NCBI GenBank assembly: GCA_937885345.1
Contig: CAKZZH010000132.1
Span: forward strand, 11,324-75,323
Length of the DNA stretch: 64,000 bases
Reading direction: 5' to 3'
DNA from: an uncultured Lachnospiraceae bacterium
GTDB lineage: Bacteria > Bacillota > Clostridia > Lachnospirales > Lachnospiraceae
Of the stretch, positions 26,801 to 34,433 are shown piece after piece. Made by a program: the position numbers and the translations under genes. Each line of letters opens with the position of its first letter. The stretch's first letter is position 1. Below the pieces are notes generated by a model. It had not been told where the DNA came from. It saw only the letters and a list, made by a program, of their open reading frames with translations, and did not search any database.

Positions 26801-28594
26801 TTACTTCATATGCTCAATGACAGCATCCTGAGTTGCCTTACGAGCGGCAGCCTGCTCCTCAAAGTACTTGGTGATCTCATCGTAAGCACATGTTCCTGTA
26901 TCAACATTGGTATATGCTCTTGCGTTTTTGATCATCTCTTCGATGTATGCGTCACAAGCTTCCTCTGTATCTGCGGTCATTGCCTGCCATGTCTTGGTTC
27001 TGATGATCTCAGCGATCTGATCCTGGTTAGTCTGAAGTGAAGCAGAGTATGTCTTAAGAGGTGTAAGCTCGAAACCTGAAGCGATCTCTACAACATAACT
27101 GTCTGTGCCTCTGTTCTCAAAGTACTCTGTAACACTATCGGCACCTGCCCATTCTCTCCACTCTTTTTCAATCTCAGACTTAGCCTCTGTACCAACATTA
27201 CTTTCCCACTTCTTCCTGTTATAAGGCTCACCTGACTCAGGGTTAATGGCATCTGTAGACCAGGTTGTATTGTTGTGCTCAGGATTTCCTTCACTGAACA
27301 TTGTTCCGCAGTACTTGGCATATTCTTCATTATCCGTTGTCATTACGGTATCAGTATCAGCAGCACAAGCTGCACCAAGCTCTGTAAAATATGTCTTACC
27401 GTTCTCATCATAATCCCAGCAAAGACCCTTAGGACCGTAATCGGTTGTAAGTCTTCCTTCAGGTGTGCAGAGGTAGTTGATGATCTGCATACAAATATCA
27501 GGATACTTGGTATTGGCACCGATCGACCATACTCTGTTACCACCGTTAACGTCCATACCGTATACAACAGGTGTAGCCTCGGTAGGAGCTACGGAGTACA
27601 TTGCCTTGCCTTCTGCAAGATGTTCATCAGTGTTATACTGCTCAGAACCTGCATAATTGAAGATTGAGAAGAAGTATCCGCCAAGCTTCATCTTTTCAGC
27701 CATACCGTCCCACTTTCTCGTCTCTGACTCAGGGTCCATAAGGCCGAGTCTGTAAAGCTTGTTATAGAAGCGGATCATCTCAATGTAAGGACCATCCTCA
27801 TCAAGAGGTCCGTAATACTTACCGGTTGCAGGATCATAAAGACCTGTACCGAACTCATCATATCCATAATAGCATGATGCTGTAGACTTAACATACATAA
27901 CCATGTTTCCGTCCCAGTCATTCCAAGGAGCCACTGCATATGTAGGATTGCCAAGTTCATCTGTAGGACAGATTTCCTTCATATCGAGAAGTACCTCTAC
28001 AAGTCCGTCAAGGTCCTTGATCTCAGGGCATCCAAGTTCCTGATAAAGGTCAAATCTAAGATCCCATGAATACATGAATGACTCATGATCTTCGGGGTTT
28101 GTCGCTACATTATGACCGAAACCTACAGTAGGAGCGGTACCCTCGATACCTGCAGCTTTATAAGCAGCCTGGTTAAGTTCCTGGTTATGAATAAGGGCCT
28201 GCTGCATATTCTCATAGATGTAAGGTCCATAATTCTGTACAAGCTCATCCTTGTTCCAGTCAAGAAGAAGTCCGCCTGTTACGGCACTTCTGTACTGAGC
28301 ACCATTATCTCCCCAGATATTGATGTCGGCCATCTCTCCACTCTCAAGCATCGTTGTAAGAACATTTCCGTCGGGGTCGTTAACGATGTTAATCCTGACA
28401 CCAAATTTCTCCTTCATTATTTCTGCCCACCAGCCGGTCTGATAACCGCTGAAGTTAGCGAGCTGTGAGAAAATCTTGATCTCAGTAAGCTCTCCGCCTG
28501 AAGCGCCACCGGTACAACCCGTAGCGGCAACAGTTCCAAGCACCATTGCTGCAAGTGATGCACCTGCAACAAGACGTTTGAAAATTCTTTTCAT
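26801..28594 (-). CDS. Extracellular solute-binding lipoprotein (LplA-like)
   Basis: 597 residues with lipobox TVAATGC (Cys about residue 27). It is a type 1 solute-binding protein related to the one at 20965-22698. NDWDGNMVMYVKSTASCYYGYDEFG and VNGGNRVWSIGANTKYPDICMQIINYLCTPEGR are conserved regions. It follows the two permease genes (58-base gap) and ends at a strong terminator. It should deliver its oligosaccharide ligand to those permeases. Confidence 0.9.
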   Translation of the reverse strand: MKRIFKRLVAGASLAAMVLGTVAATGCTGGASGGELTEIKIFSQLANFSGYQTGWWAEIMKEKFGVRINIVNDPDGNVLTTMLESGEMADINIWGDNGAQYRSAVTGGLLLDWNKDELVQNYGPYIYENMQQALIHNQELNQAAYKAAGIEGTAPTVGFGHNVATNPEDHESFMYSWDLRFDLYQELGCPEIKDLDGLVEVLLDMKEICPTDELGNPTYAVAPWNDWDGNMVMYVKSTASCYYGYDEFGTGLYDPATGKYYGPLDEDGPYIEMIRFYNKLYRLGLMDPESETRKWDGMAEKMKLGGYFFSIFNYAGSEQYNTDEHLAEGKAMYSVAPTEATPVVYGMDVNGGNRVWSIGANTKYPDICMQIINYLCTPEGRLTTDYGPKGLCWDYDENGKTYFTELGAACAADTDTVMTTDNEEYAKYCGTMFSEGNPEHNNTTWSTDAINPESGEPYNRKKWESNVGTEAKSEIEKEWREWAGADSVTEYFENRGTDSYVVEIASGFELTPLKTYSASLQTNQDQIAEIIRTKTWQAMTADTEEACDAYIEEMIKNARAYTNVDTGTCAYDEITKYFEEQAAARKATQDAVIEHMK

Positions 28595-28652
28595 TGCTTT
28601 TCCTCCTTTAAATTAGTACTTTTTTAAATTAATTATAGATAATGTACAATAA

Positions 28653-29612
28653 TCAGCCCTTAACTGCACCGAGCATAATTCCTTCCTCGAAATATCTCTG
28701 CATGAAAGGATATACGATAAGAATAGGAATAAGTGTTGCCATGGAAACCGTATATTTAACAGCCTGCGATGAGAGTTTCTTGACGGTTTCGGGATCGACA
28801 TCCACACCGCCTGTGTTCTGTCCGATCGATGTGATCTGTGTCAGATAAATATACAACTTGTGCTGTAAAGTATGTAATTCCGGAGCGTTCGACATAAGGA
28901 TAAGTGAATCCTGGAAGGAGTTCCAGTTACCAACCGCTCCGAATATCGCGATGGTTGCCAGAATCGGTTTACATAGCGGCCATATGATACTTCGGAAAAT
29001 CTTCATATGGCTCGCGCCATCAATAAAGGCGCTTTCCTCAAGTTCTGCCGGAATCGACTCAATATAGGTCTTAACAAGAATGATATTGTAAGGAGCCACA
29101 ATTCCGGGAATGATATATGCAAGATAGTTACCGGTCAGACCGAGCATTGACATATTCATATACCAGGGAATGATTCCTGCGTTAAAGTACATAGTTATAA
29201 CGAGAAGTCTGTACCATACTTTACGTCCCCAAAGTTCCTTCTTGGTAACAAGGTATCCGATAAGCGCGGAAGCAAGTACCATTACCGCAGTACCGAGAAT
29301 CGTTCTTGAAAGTGTTACGAAGAACGCTCTTAAGGTTGTCGAGTCCGTAATAATATTCTTGTAGTTCTCAAATGTAAAATTCTTAGGGAAGAATTTTACG
29401 ATACCCTTTGAAACCGCATCACTGTCCGATACCGTGTTACAGAACAGGTACCAAAACGGGAAAAAGCATGCAAAGGTGAATAAAGCAAATATTGTATAAT
29501 TAATAACGTTGAAAATAACATCACCGGCAGTAAGACGGTACATTCTCTTATGCTTACGCGCATAAGCCTTTTCAGCTTTCAATTCAGCTTTCTGAACATC
29601 ACTCATAGCCAT
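28653..29612 (-). CDS. Carbohydrate ABC permease (LplC/YtcP-like)
   Basis: 319 residues with six membrane helices after a basic N-terminus. The permease-ATPase coupling motif ELEESAFIDGASHMKIFRSIIWPLCKP (EAA loop) lies near residue 200, and the C-terminus ends in the LplC-type PFMQRYFEEGIMLGAVKG. It pairs with the 29629-31134 permease, 16 bases upstream. Confidence 0.92.
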   Translation of the reverse strand: MAMSDVQKAELKAEKAYARKHKRMYRLTAGDVIFNVINYTIFALFTFACFFPFWYLFCNTVSDSDAVSKGIVKFFPKNFTFENYKNIITDSTTLRAFFVTLSRTILGTAVMVLASALIGYLVTKKELWGRKVWYRLLVITMYFNAGIIPWYMNMSMLGLTGNYLAYIIPGIVAPYNIILVKTYIESIPAELEESAFIDGASHMKIFRSIIWPLCKPILATIAIFGAVGNWNSFQDSLILMSNAPELHTLQHKLYIYLTQITSIGQNTGGVDVDPETVKKLSSQAVKYTVSMATLIPILIVYPFMQRYFEEGIMLGAVKG

Positions 29613-29628
29613 AACAGACGCACCTCCT

Positions 29629-31134
29629 TTACATTATCGACTCGCCACGAATCAGCTTGGACACACCGTTTGCTATGAACAAAAGGATGACACTGACAAG
29701 TGACTTGGTCATACTGATAACCGTAGATAAGGCAACGTTACCGCTACCGATACCCAGCTTATATACATACAGATCGAGGACGTTCAGATATTCTCTGTTG
29801 CTCGTATTGTCGAACACGAGGTACTGATCCATACCGTTTGAAAGAATGTTTGCGATCTGCATAAGGAGGAGTACGAAGAATGTAGGGATAAGTCCCGGCA
29901 CTGTTATGTGCCACATCTTCTGTCCTCGGCTCGCGCCGTCAACCGTCGCCGCTTCGTAGAGCTGCGGATCGATTCCGGAAATACCCGCAATATATATAAT
30001 TGCGCTCCATCCAATACCTTTCCATGTTCCCCATGCCAACATTATAAGCCAGTTGACAGGACCCGTTACCTCGAGATGCGAACCGGTAAGTCCAAATACC
30101 GAGTTAATAAAGCCGTCGCCTGAGAACAAAGCAAATGCAAGGGAGTAAACAAGAACCCAGCTGACGAAGTTGGGGATTGTTGTAAATACCTGAACGACTC
30201 TCTTAAACCACTTGGTCTTGATTTCGTTAAGCATTATCGCGAATGCGATAGGAAGCCATGATGTAGCAACTCCGAGGCCACTCATCGCAAGTGTGTTACG
30301 AAGCACCTTAAGAACATCGGCTCTTGTCGCAGCATCTTTAAACAGGAATGTAAAATAATACGTACCTGCCCACCTGCTTGCATCCAGCGGTTGTCCTGCC
30401 TCATAGTGGAAGAACGCATATCTCCAGCCCCACAGAGGAAGGTATGAGAATACGAATACCAGCAAAAGGAAAGGAAGAAGTATAAGGAATAATTTATACT
30501 TGGTTGCCATTTCGTATTTAACTGTCTTATCACTCTTCGGGATAAGAAGAAATGCCACAACAGAAGTAACAAATACCACTATGGCAAGTACAAGAAATAC
30601 GTAGAAGCCATATGGTATGGTTCCCGTAATCTCGCCGAGTTTGTCAGATGTCTTGCCCGCAGCGGCTGCAAGTTCATCATATGCTTTGGCGTTGTCATAC
30701 ATCTTGTCTCTTATAAATATAACAAGAGCAAGAGAAACACCTACAAAGAGACTTCCTACCATCGATAAAATAGTGGAAAGTTTCTTCATCTTGGTGTTAC
30801 CGAGAGATGCCCCCGCACCTCCGCCACAGATGGCGATACCCACTATACCAAGAATCGAGAATACCTGCAGGAGTTGGATATGAATCGCAAGAACAGGAAC
30901 AGCGCCGCCGCCCACATTCATCATATCTCTTCCGAGAGTACCAAGGTTCTTCGTAAGACCGCTATATGAAATAGCGGATGTGAAGTAAGACACGCCCGAA
31001 CTGATAAAGGCCAATACTCTTGTCGGAGCAAAGGCAGGGAAAAACATCAGCATAACCATAAGAAGCGCTGCAACTCTGGTGAACCAGAACAGTTTCTCTG
31101 ATGCTTTAACTCCCTTAGTCAAGTTTTCTTTCAT
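29629..31134 (-). CDS. Carbohydrate ABC permease (LplB-like) with long N-terminal membrane extension
   Basis: 501 residues, about 200 more than usual for the family. The canonical permease starts near residue 212 (KYKLFLILLPFLLLVFVFSYLPLWGW) and carries the coupling motif YEAATVDGASRGQKMWHITVPGLIP near residue 400. Residues 1-208 add four membrane segments (about 20-45, 85-105, 120-142, 174-198) joined by loops, ending in a short basic linker. The extension is in frame with no stop, so it is a true fusion. No function for the extra part is known to me. The ATG follows AGGAGGTAGACA and a small hairpin. Confidence 0.88.
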   Translation of the reverse strand: MKENLTKGVKASEKLFWFTRVAALLMVMLMFFPAFAPTRVLAFISSGVSYFTSAISYSGLTKNLGTLGRDMMNVGGGAVPVLAIHIQLLQVFSILGIVGIAICGGGAGASLGNTKMKKLSTILSMVGSLFVGVSLALVIFIRDKMYDNAKAYDELAAAAGKTSDKLGEITGTIPYGFYVFLVLAIVVFVTSVVAFLLIPKSDKTVKYEMATKYKLFLILLPFLLLVFVFSYLPLWGWRYAFFHYEAGQPLDASRWAGTYYFTFLFKDAATRADVLKVLRNTLAMSGLGVATSWLPIAFAIMLNEIKTKWFKRVVQVFTTIPNFVSWVLVYSLAFALFSGDGFINSVFGLTGSHLEVTGPVNWLIMLAWGTWKGIGWSAIIYIAGISGIDPQLYEAATVDGASRGQKMWHITVPGLIPTFFVLLLMQIANILSNGMDQYLVFDNTSNREYLNVLDLYVYKLGIGSGNVALSTVISMTKSLVSVILLFIANGVSKLIRGESIM

Positions 31135-31146
31135 TGTCTACCTCCT

Positions 31147-31162
31147 GATATAGGGCACAAGC
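31147..31162 (-). promoter_or_regulatory. Small leader hairpin before the LplB-like gene
   Basis: On the minus strand AGGGGC-TTGT-GCCCT forms a short hairpin about six bases before the AGGAGG site. It resembles in position the hairpins before bmpA, the 40768 binding protein and cbp. Confidence 0.4.
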
Positions 31163-31279
31163 CCCTCGTGAAACCGCAAAGAGCCAATTTCACTTTTACT
31201 TTAACATTATATAAGATAGCCCCGTATTAAAATACAATAATAATTAAGAAAAATTACAGTAATTATTTACATAGAAATA

Positions 31280-31302
31280 CCGCGCCGGATATACCGGCGC
31301 GG
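31280..31302 (-). terminator. Terminator after the 223-residue lipoprotein gene
   Basis: A nine-base-pair GC stem CCGCGCCGG/CCGGCGCGG with a 5-base loop, followed on the minus strand by TATTTCTAT. Confidence 0.75.
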
Positions 31303-31328
31303 CAGGTTAGCAATTCTCAATATTGAAA

Positions 31329-32000
31329 TTACTCGGTAATTCCTGAGATCGTAAATGTAACCTCAACAGATTTTACAGGTGTTGAATAGTAACCGATTGT
31401 CTTGATCTCTTCATCCCAGTTGTTCTGGATGTTGATAGAGATATAATCGCTGTCATCGGGAATCTTGAATCCTACATCGCTGAGTGTAACGTTAGATCCG
31501 TTAACCTTAAGAACTACATCGCTGATCGTGATAGCCTCAGAATAAGGAACATCGGTAGATACGAAGATAAGGTTCATATAATCCTGTGTCTCAAATGCTG
31601 TATCTTCAAATTCAAGGTTCTCAGCCTTAACGGTATATGTACCATCGCCCTTGATCTCGGTATCTGTAAGATCACCGGGAAGGTCTGACCAAACACCGTC
31701 GGTTGACTTGTGGATCTTGCTGAAGTCAAGTCCTTCTGAACCATCAATACCTGTTGAAGGATTGTTCCATGCATCTCTGAATGACCAGTCAGCTGTCTGT
31801 AAACCGATATATGCGTTATATACGGTTCCTGTGTAAGCCTCTGTAGTTGCCTCTGTAGTCGCATCTGTAGTTGCCTCACTTGAAGAAGCTGCCTTGTCTG
31901 AAGAAGCTGCGCTGCTTGAAGAAGATGTACCTGTACATCCTGCAAAGAGTGCCATTGTTGTAACAGCTGCTACTACTGTACAAAGAATTCTCTTTTTCAT
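31329..32000 (-). CDS. Small lipoprotein, probable carbohydrate-binding-like beta domain
   Basis: 223 residues. The signal ends at lipobox ALFAGC (Cys about residue 22), then a Ser/Ala and TTEATTEA linker to about residue 58, then a beta-strand-rich domain of about 165 residues (YNAYIGLQTADWSFRDAWNNPSTG, GDGTYTVKAENLEFEDT, KSVEVTFTISG). The aromatic, Asn/Asp-rich surface and its place before a sugar-transporter operon suggest glycan binding at the cell surface; this is an inference, and I cannot name the family. It has its own strong promoter, long leader and terminator. Confidence 0.75.
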   Translation of the reverse strand: MKKRILCTVVAAVTTMALFAGCTGTSSSSSAASSDKAASSSEATTDATTEATTEAYTGTVYNAYIGLQTADWSFRDAWNNPSTGIDGSEGLDFSKIHKSTDGVWSDLPGDLTDTEIKGDGTYTVKAENLEFEDTAFETQDYMNLIFVSTDVPYSEAITISDVVLKVNGSNVTLSDVGFKIPDDSDYISINIQNNWDEEIKTIGYYSTPVKSVEVTFTISGITE

Positions 32001-32032
32001 TTTGTAAATCCTCCTTAAAATGTGTACTCACA

Positions 32033-32075
32033 TTGCCCCTTGGCAAGTAAGAATTGTATTGCCGGCCAGGCCGGC
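32033..32075 (-). promoter_or_regulatory. Two leader hairpins of the lipoprotein mRNA
   Basis: In the roughly 107-base leader, GCCGGC-CTG-GCCGGC (32075-32061, minus strand) and TTGCC-AAGG-GGCAA (32046-32033) form hairpins; the second is near the AAGGAGG site. Confidence 0.5.
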
Positions 32076-32113
32076 GCGCAGGGAAATTCACACACTCTCC
32101 CTTACGGTAGCAT

Positions 32114-32142
32114 ATGATAACACCATCAAAATCAAGTGTCAA
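32114..32142 (-). promoter_or_regulatory. Promoter of the lipoprotein gene
   Basis: Minus strand consensus TTGACA (32142-32137), 17-bp spacer, TATCAT (32119-32114). Confidence 0.75.
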
Positions 32143-32297
32143 CGCTATTATTTTATATAAAATACACTAGGAATTCGATATTTTATAAGTAATAGATCAG
32201 TCTGACCGAAATGATCTGCCTATGACAGTTTCGGGGACAAGCGAACCTGAGTTAGCCTAAACCTACCAAAGTTAGGGGTTTGAACGCATTTATGTTC

Positions 32298-32326
32298 TTG
32301 CAAGCCCTATTTTGCTATGATATAAT
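32298..32326 (+). promoter_or_regulatory. Promoter of the ferredoxin gene
   Basis: TTGCAA (32298-32303), 17-bp spacer, TATAAT (32321-32326), then a 47-base leader. Confidence 0.75.
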
Positions 32327-32373
32327 GACAATGTATTATATGAAACGCACAATTACATAGGAGGTGCATAAAT

Positions 32374-32544
32374 ATGGCATACGTTATTTCTGACGAGTGC
32401 ATCAGCTGCGGTTCTTGCGTATCAGGATGTCCTGCTAACGCTATTTCTCAGGGAGATGCACATTATGAGATCGACAAGGATGCTTGTCTCTCATGCGGAG
32501 CTTGTGAAGCAACATGCCCTATGGGCGCAATTTCAGCAGAGTAA
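32374..32544 (+). CDS. 2[4Fe-4S] ferredoxin
   Basis: A 56-residue protein with ATG behind AGGAGGTGCATAA. It carries two clostridial-type cluster motifs: CISCGSCVSGCP (residues 9-20) and CLSCGACEATCP (38-49). It is a low-potential electron carrier for hydrogenase, pyruvate:ferredoxin oxidoreductase or Rnf in the cytoplasm. It stands alone, with its own promoter and a shared terminator. Confidence 0.97.
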   Translation: MAYVISDECISCGSCVSGCPANAISQGDAHYEIDKDACLSCGACEATCPMGAISAE

Positions 32545-32596
32545 TCAGGATCAAACCTTATTTATTATGCGGATCGCCCTTAGGCAACCATAGACA

Positions 32597-32626
32597 AAGC
32601 CCTTGAACCATCAGGTTCAGGGGCTT
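32597..32626. terminator. Bidirectional terminator between ferredoxin and dnaB
   Basis: Stem AAGCCCTTGAACC/GGTTCAGGGGCTT with the 4-base loop ATCA and TTTT after it on the plus strand, AAA-T-rich on the other. It overlaps the last codons of dnaB. Confidence 0.85.
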
Positions 32627-33984
32627 TTCTGAGAATCCACATATTGTTCATCTTCTTTGCGGATGAGATCGGCAAATTTGGTGTATTCGGGGATCCATGC
32701 AAGTTTGACGGTACCAACGGCGCCGTTTCTGTGCTTTGCGATTATAACCTCCGAAACATTCTTGGTCTCACTATCCTTGTGATAATAATCATCACGATAT
32801 ATAAAAGTTACCATATCGGCATCCTGCTCAATCGCACCGGACTCACGCAAATCCGAGAGCATGGGCCTCTTGTCGGGACGGCTCTCCACTGCACGTCCGA
32901 GCTGAGAAAGCGCCAGGAGCGGAACATTAAGTTCTCTGGCAACTCCTTTAAGACCTCTGGAAATCTCGGCAACTTCGTTCTGTCTTGACTCAGCTTTACC
33001 GCTGCCCGTCATAAGCTGGATATAATCGATCACGATCATGTCGAGCTGGTTCTTGGCAGCCAGTGAACGGCATTTGCTCCTGAGCTCGTTAACCGTAATA
33101 CCGGGAGTATCGTCAATATGAAGATTGGATACACCTATCCTGGAAGCACTTTCGGATATAGGAGTCCACTCCTTCGCTTCAATATCACCGGAACGTATCC
33201 TGCCCGCATCAACATTGGCATCCATCGCAATAAGACGGTTTACAAGCTGGTCCTTGGGCATCTCCAAACTGAAGACAGCAACATGATAATTATTATATAC
33301 CGCAGCATGAAAGGCAAAATTCAGTGCAAGCGCGGTCTTGCCCATCGCAGGTCTGGCAGCGATGATAATAAGATCCGATTTCTGGAAACCTCTGGTATAC
33401 CAGTCAAGGTCACGGAATCCGGATGCGATACCGGTTATTTTACCGCCGGATTTGTTGGCATTCTCAATAAGTTTGATCGCACGGACAACTATGTCCTGTA
33501 TCGGCTCAAATTCCTTGGAAGTCGTATTCCTGACAATCTTGGCGACCTCATCCTCCGCATCCGCAAGGATATCAACCAGTTCTCTTTTATCGGCATACGC
33601 ATTCTCGGAGAGATTCCCCAGCGTTCTTATAAGCTTACGAAGTACCGATTTGTTGCGGATTATCTCGGCATTACGCTCAACTCCCGCAGAAGTCGTGGCG
33701 TACTCGGTAACTTTACGGATGACTTCGATTCCGGTTGCTTCGGGCGGATAATCAAGACTCTTTGCCTTCTGCTGAATCTGGACCATATCAACAGGAAGCC
33801 CGGCTTCCTTAAGCTGCACCATTGTGTCATAGAGCATACCGTAACTGCGATTGTAGAAATCATCTTTAACAAGAATATCGCTTACGGTATCCACCGCTTT
33901 CTCATCCATCAGCATGGCGCCGATAACCGCTAGTTCGGCCTCTTCGCTATGTGGCATTACATGTTTAATAACCGAATCATCCAT
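32617..33984 (-). CDS. dnaB: Replicative DNA helicase
   Basis: 455 residues, the usual length. The N-terminal DnaB domain (MPHSEEAELAVIGAMLMDEKAVD) is followed by the RecA-like motor with Walker A AARPAMGKTALALNFA, Walker B LDMIVIDYIQLM and the arginine-finger region. It unwinds DNA ahead of the replication fork. Its ATG overlaps the rplI TAA by one base; gdpP-rplI-dnaB is a common order in Firmicutes. Confidence 0.97.
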   Translation of the reverse strand: MDDSVIKHVMPHSEEAELAVIGAMLMDEKAVDTVSDILVKDDFYNRSYGMLYDTMVQLKEAGLPVDMVQIQQKAKSLDYPPEATGIEVIRKVTEYATTSAGVERNAEIIRNKSVLRKLIRTLGNLSENAYADKRELVDILADAEDEVAKIVRNTTSKEFEPIQDIVVRAIKLIENANKSGGKITGIASGFRDLDWYTRGFQKSDLIIIAARPAMGKTALALNFAFHAAVYNNYHVAVFSLEMPKDQLVNRLIAMDANVDAGRIRSGDIEAKEWTPISESASRIGVSNLHIDDTPGITVNELRSKCRSLAAKNQLDMIVIDYIQLMTGSGKAESRQNEVAEISRGLKGVARELNVPLLALSQLGRAVESRPDKRPMLSDLRESGAIEQDADMVTFIYRDDYYHKDSETKNVSEVIIAKHRNGAVGTVKLAWIPEYTKFADLIRKEDEQYVDSQKSP

Positions 33985-34433
33985 TACTTTTCCTCGCGTA
34001 CCCTTACTGTAAGCTGCCCTGTAACGCCCTTGTGAAGCTTGATCTTAACGATTGAACTGCCGATGCTTCTTATGGGCTCATCAAGAACTATTTTCTTCTT
34101 GTCAACATCTATTCCGTGCTGCTTCTTAAGCGCCTCTGCAATCTCCTTGGAAGAAACGCTTCCAAAGGTCTTGCCATCCTTACCGGATTTGATCGTTGTA
34201 TCTATACTGAGCCCTGCAAGTTTCTCTGCGAGTTCCTGCGCAGCTGCCAGATTCTCAGCCTCAACCTTATCCTCGTGAGCCTTCTTCAGTTTCTGATCGT
34301 TGAGATTCTTGGCATTCGCCTCAATTCCGAGTTTCCTGGGTATTATAAAATTACGGGCATATCCATCGGAAACCTCTACGGTTTCGCCCTTCTTACCTAC
34401 ATTTCTTACATCCTGTAACAGAATAACTTTCAT
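33984..34433 (-). CDS. rplI: 50S ribosomal protein bL9
   Basis: 149 residues. The N-terminal MKVILLQDVRNVGKKGETVEVSDGYARNFIIPR is the bL9 signature, followed by the long connecting helix and the C-terminal RNA-binding domain. Its start overlaps the gdpP stop (TGATG), with GGAGGGTG upstream. Confidence 0.97.
   Translation of the reverse strand: MKVILLQDVRNVGKKGETVEVSDGYARNFIIPRKLGIEANAKNLNDQKLKKAHEDKVEAENLAAAQELAEKLAGLSIDTTIKSGKDGKTFGSVSSKEIAEALKKQHGIDVDKKKIVLDEPIRSIGSSIVKIKLHKGVTGQLTVRVREEK

Noticed and set aside
31574..31945. Gln/Leu-rich frame inside the small lipoprotein gene
   Set aside because: It is a shifted-frame shadow of the lipoprotein linker and has no start signals.
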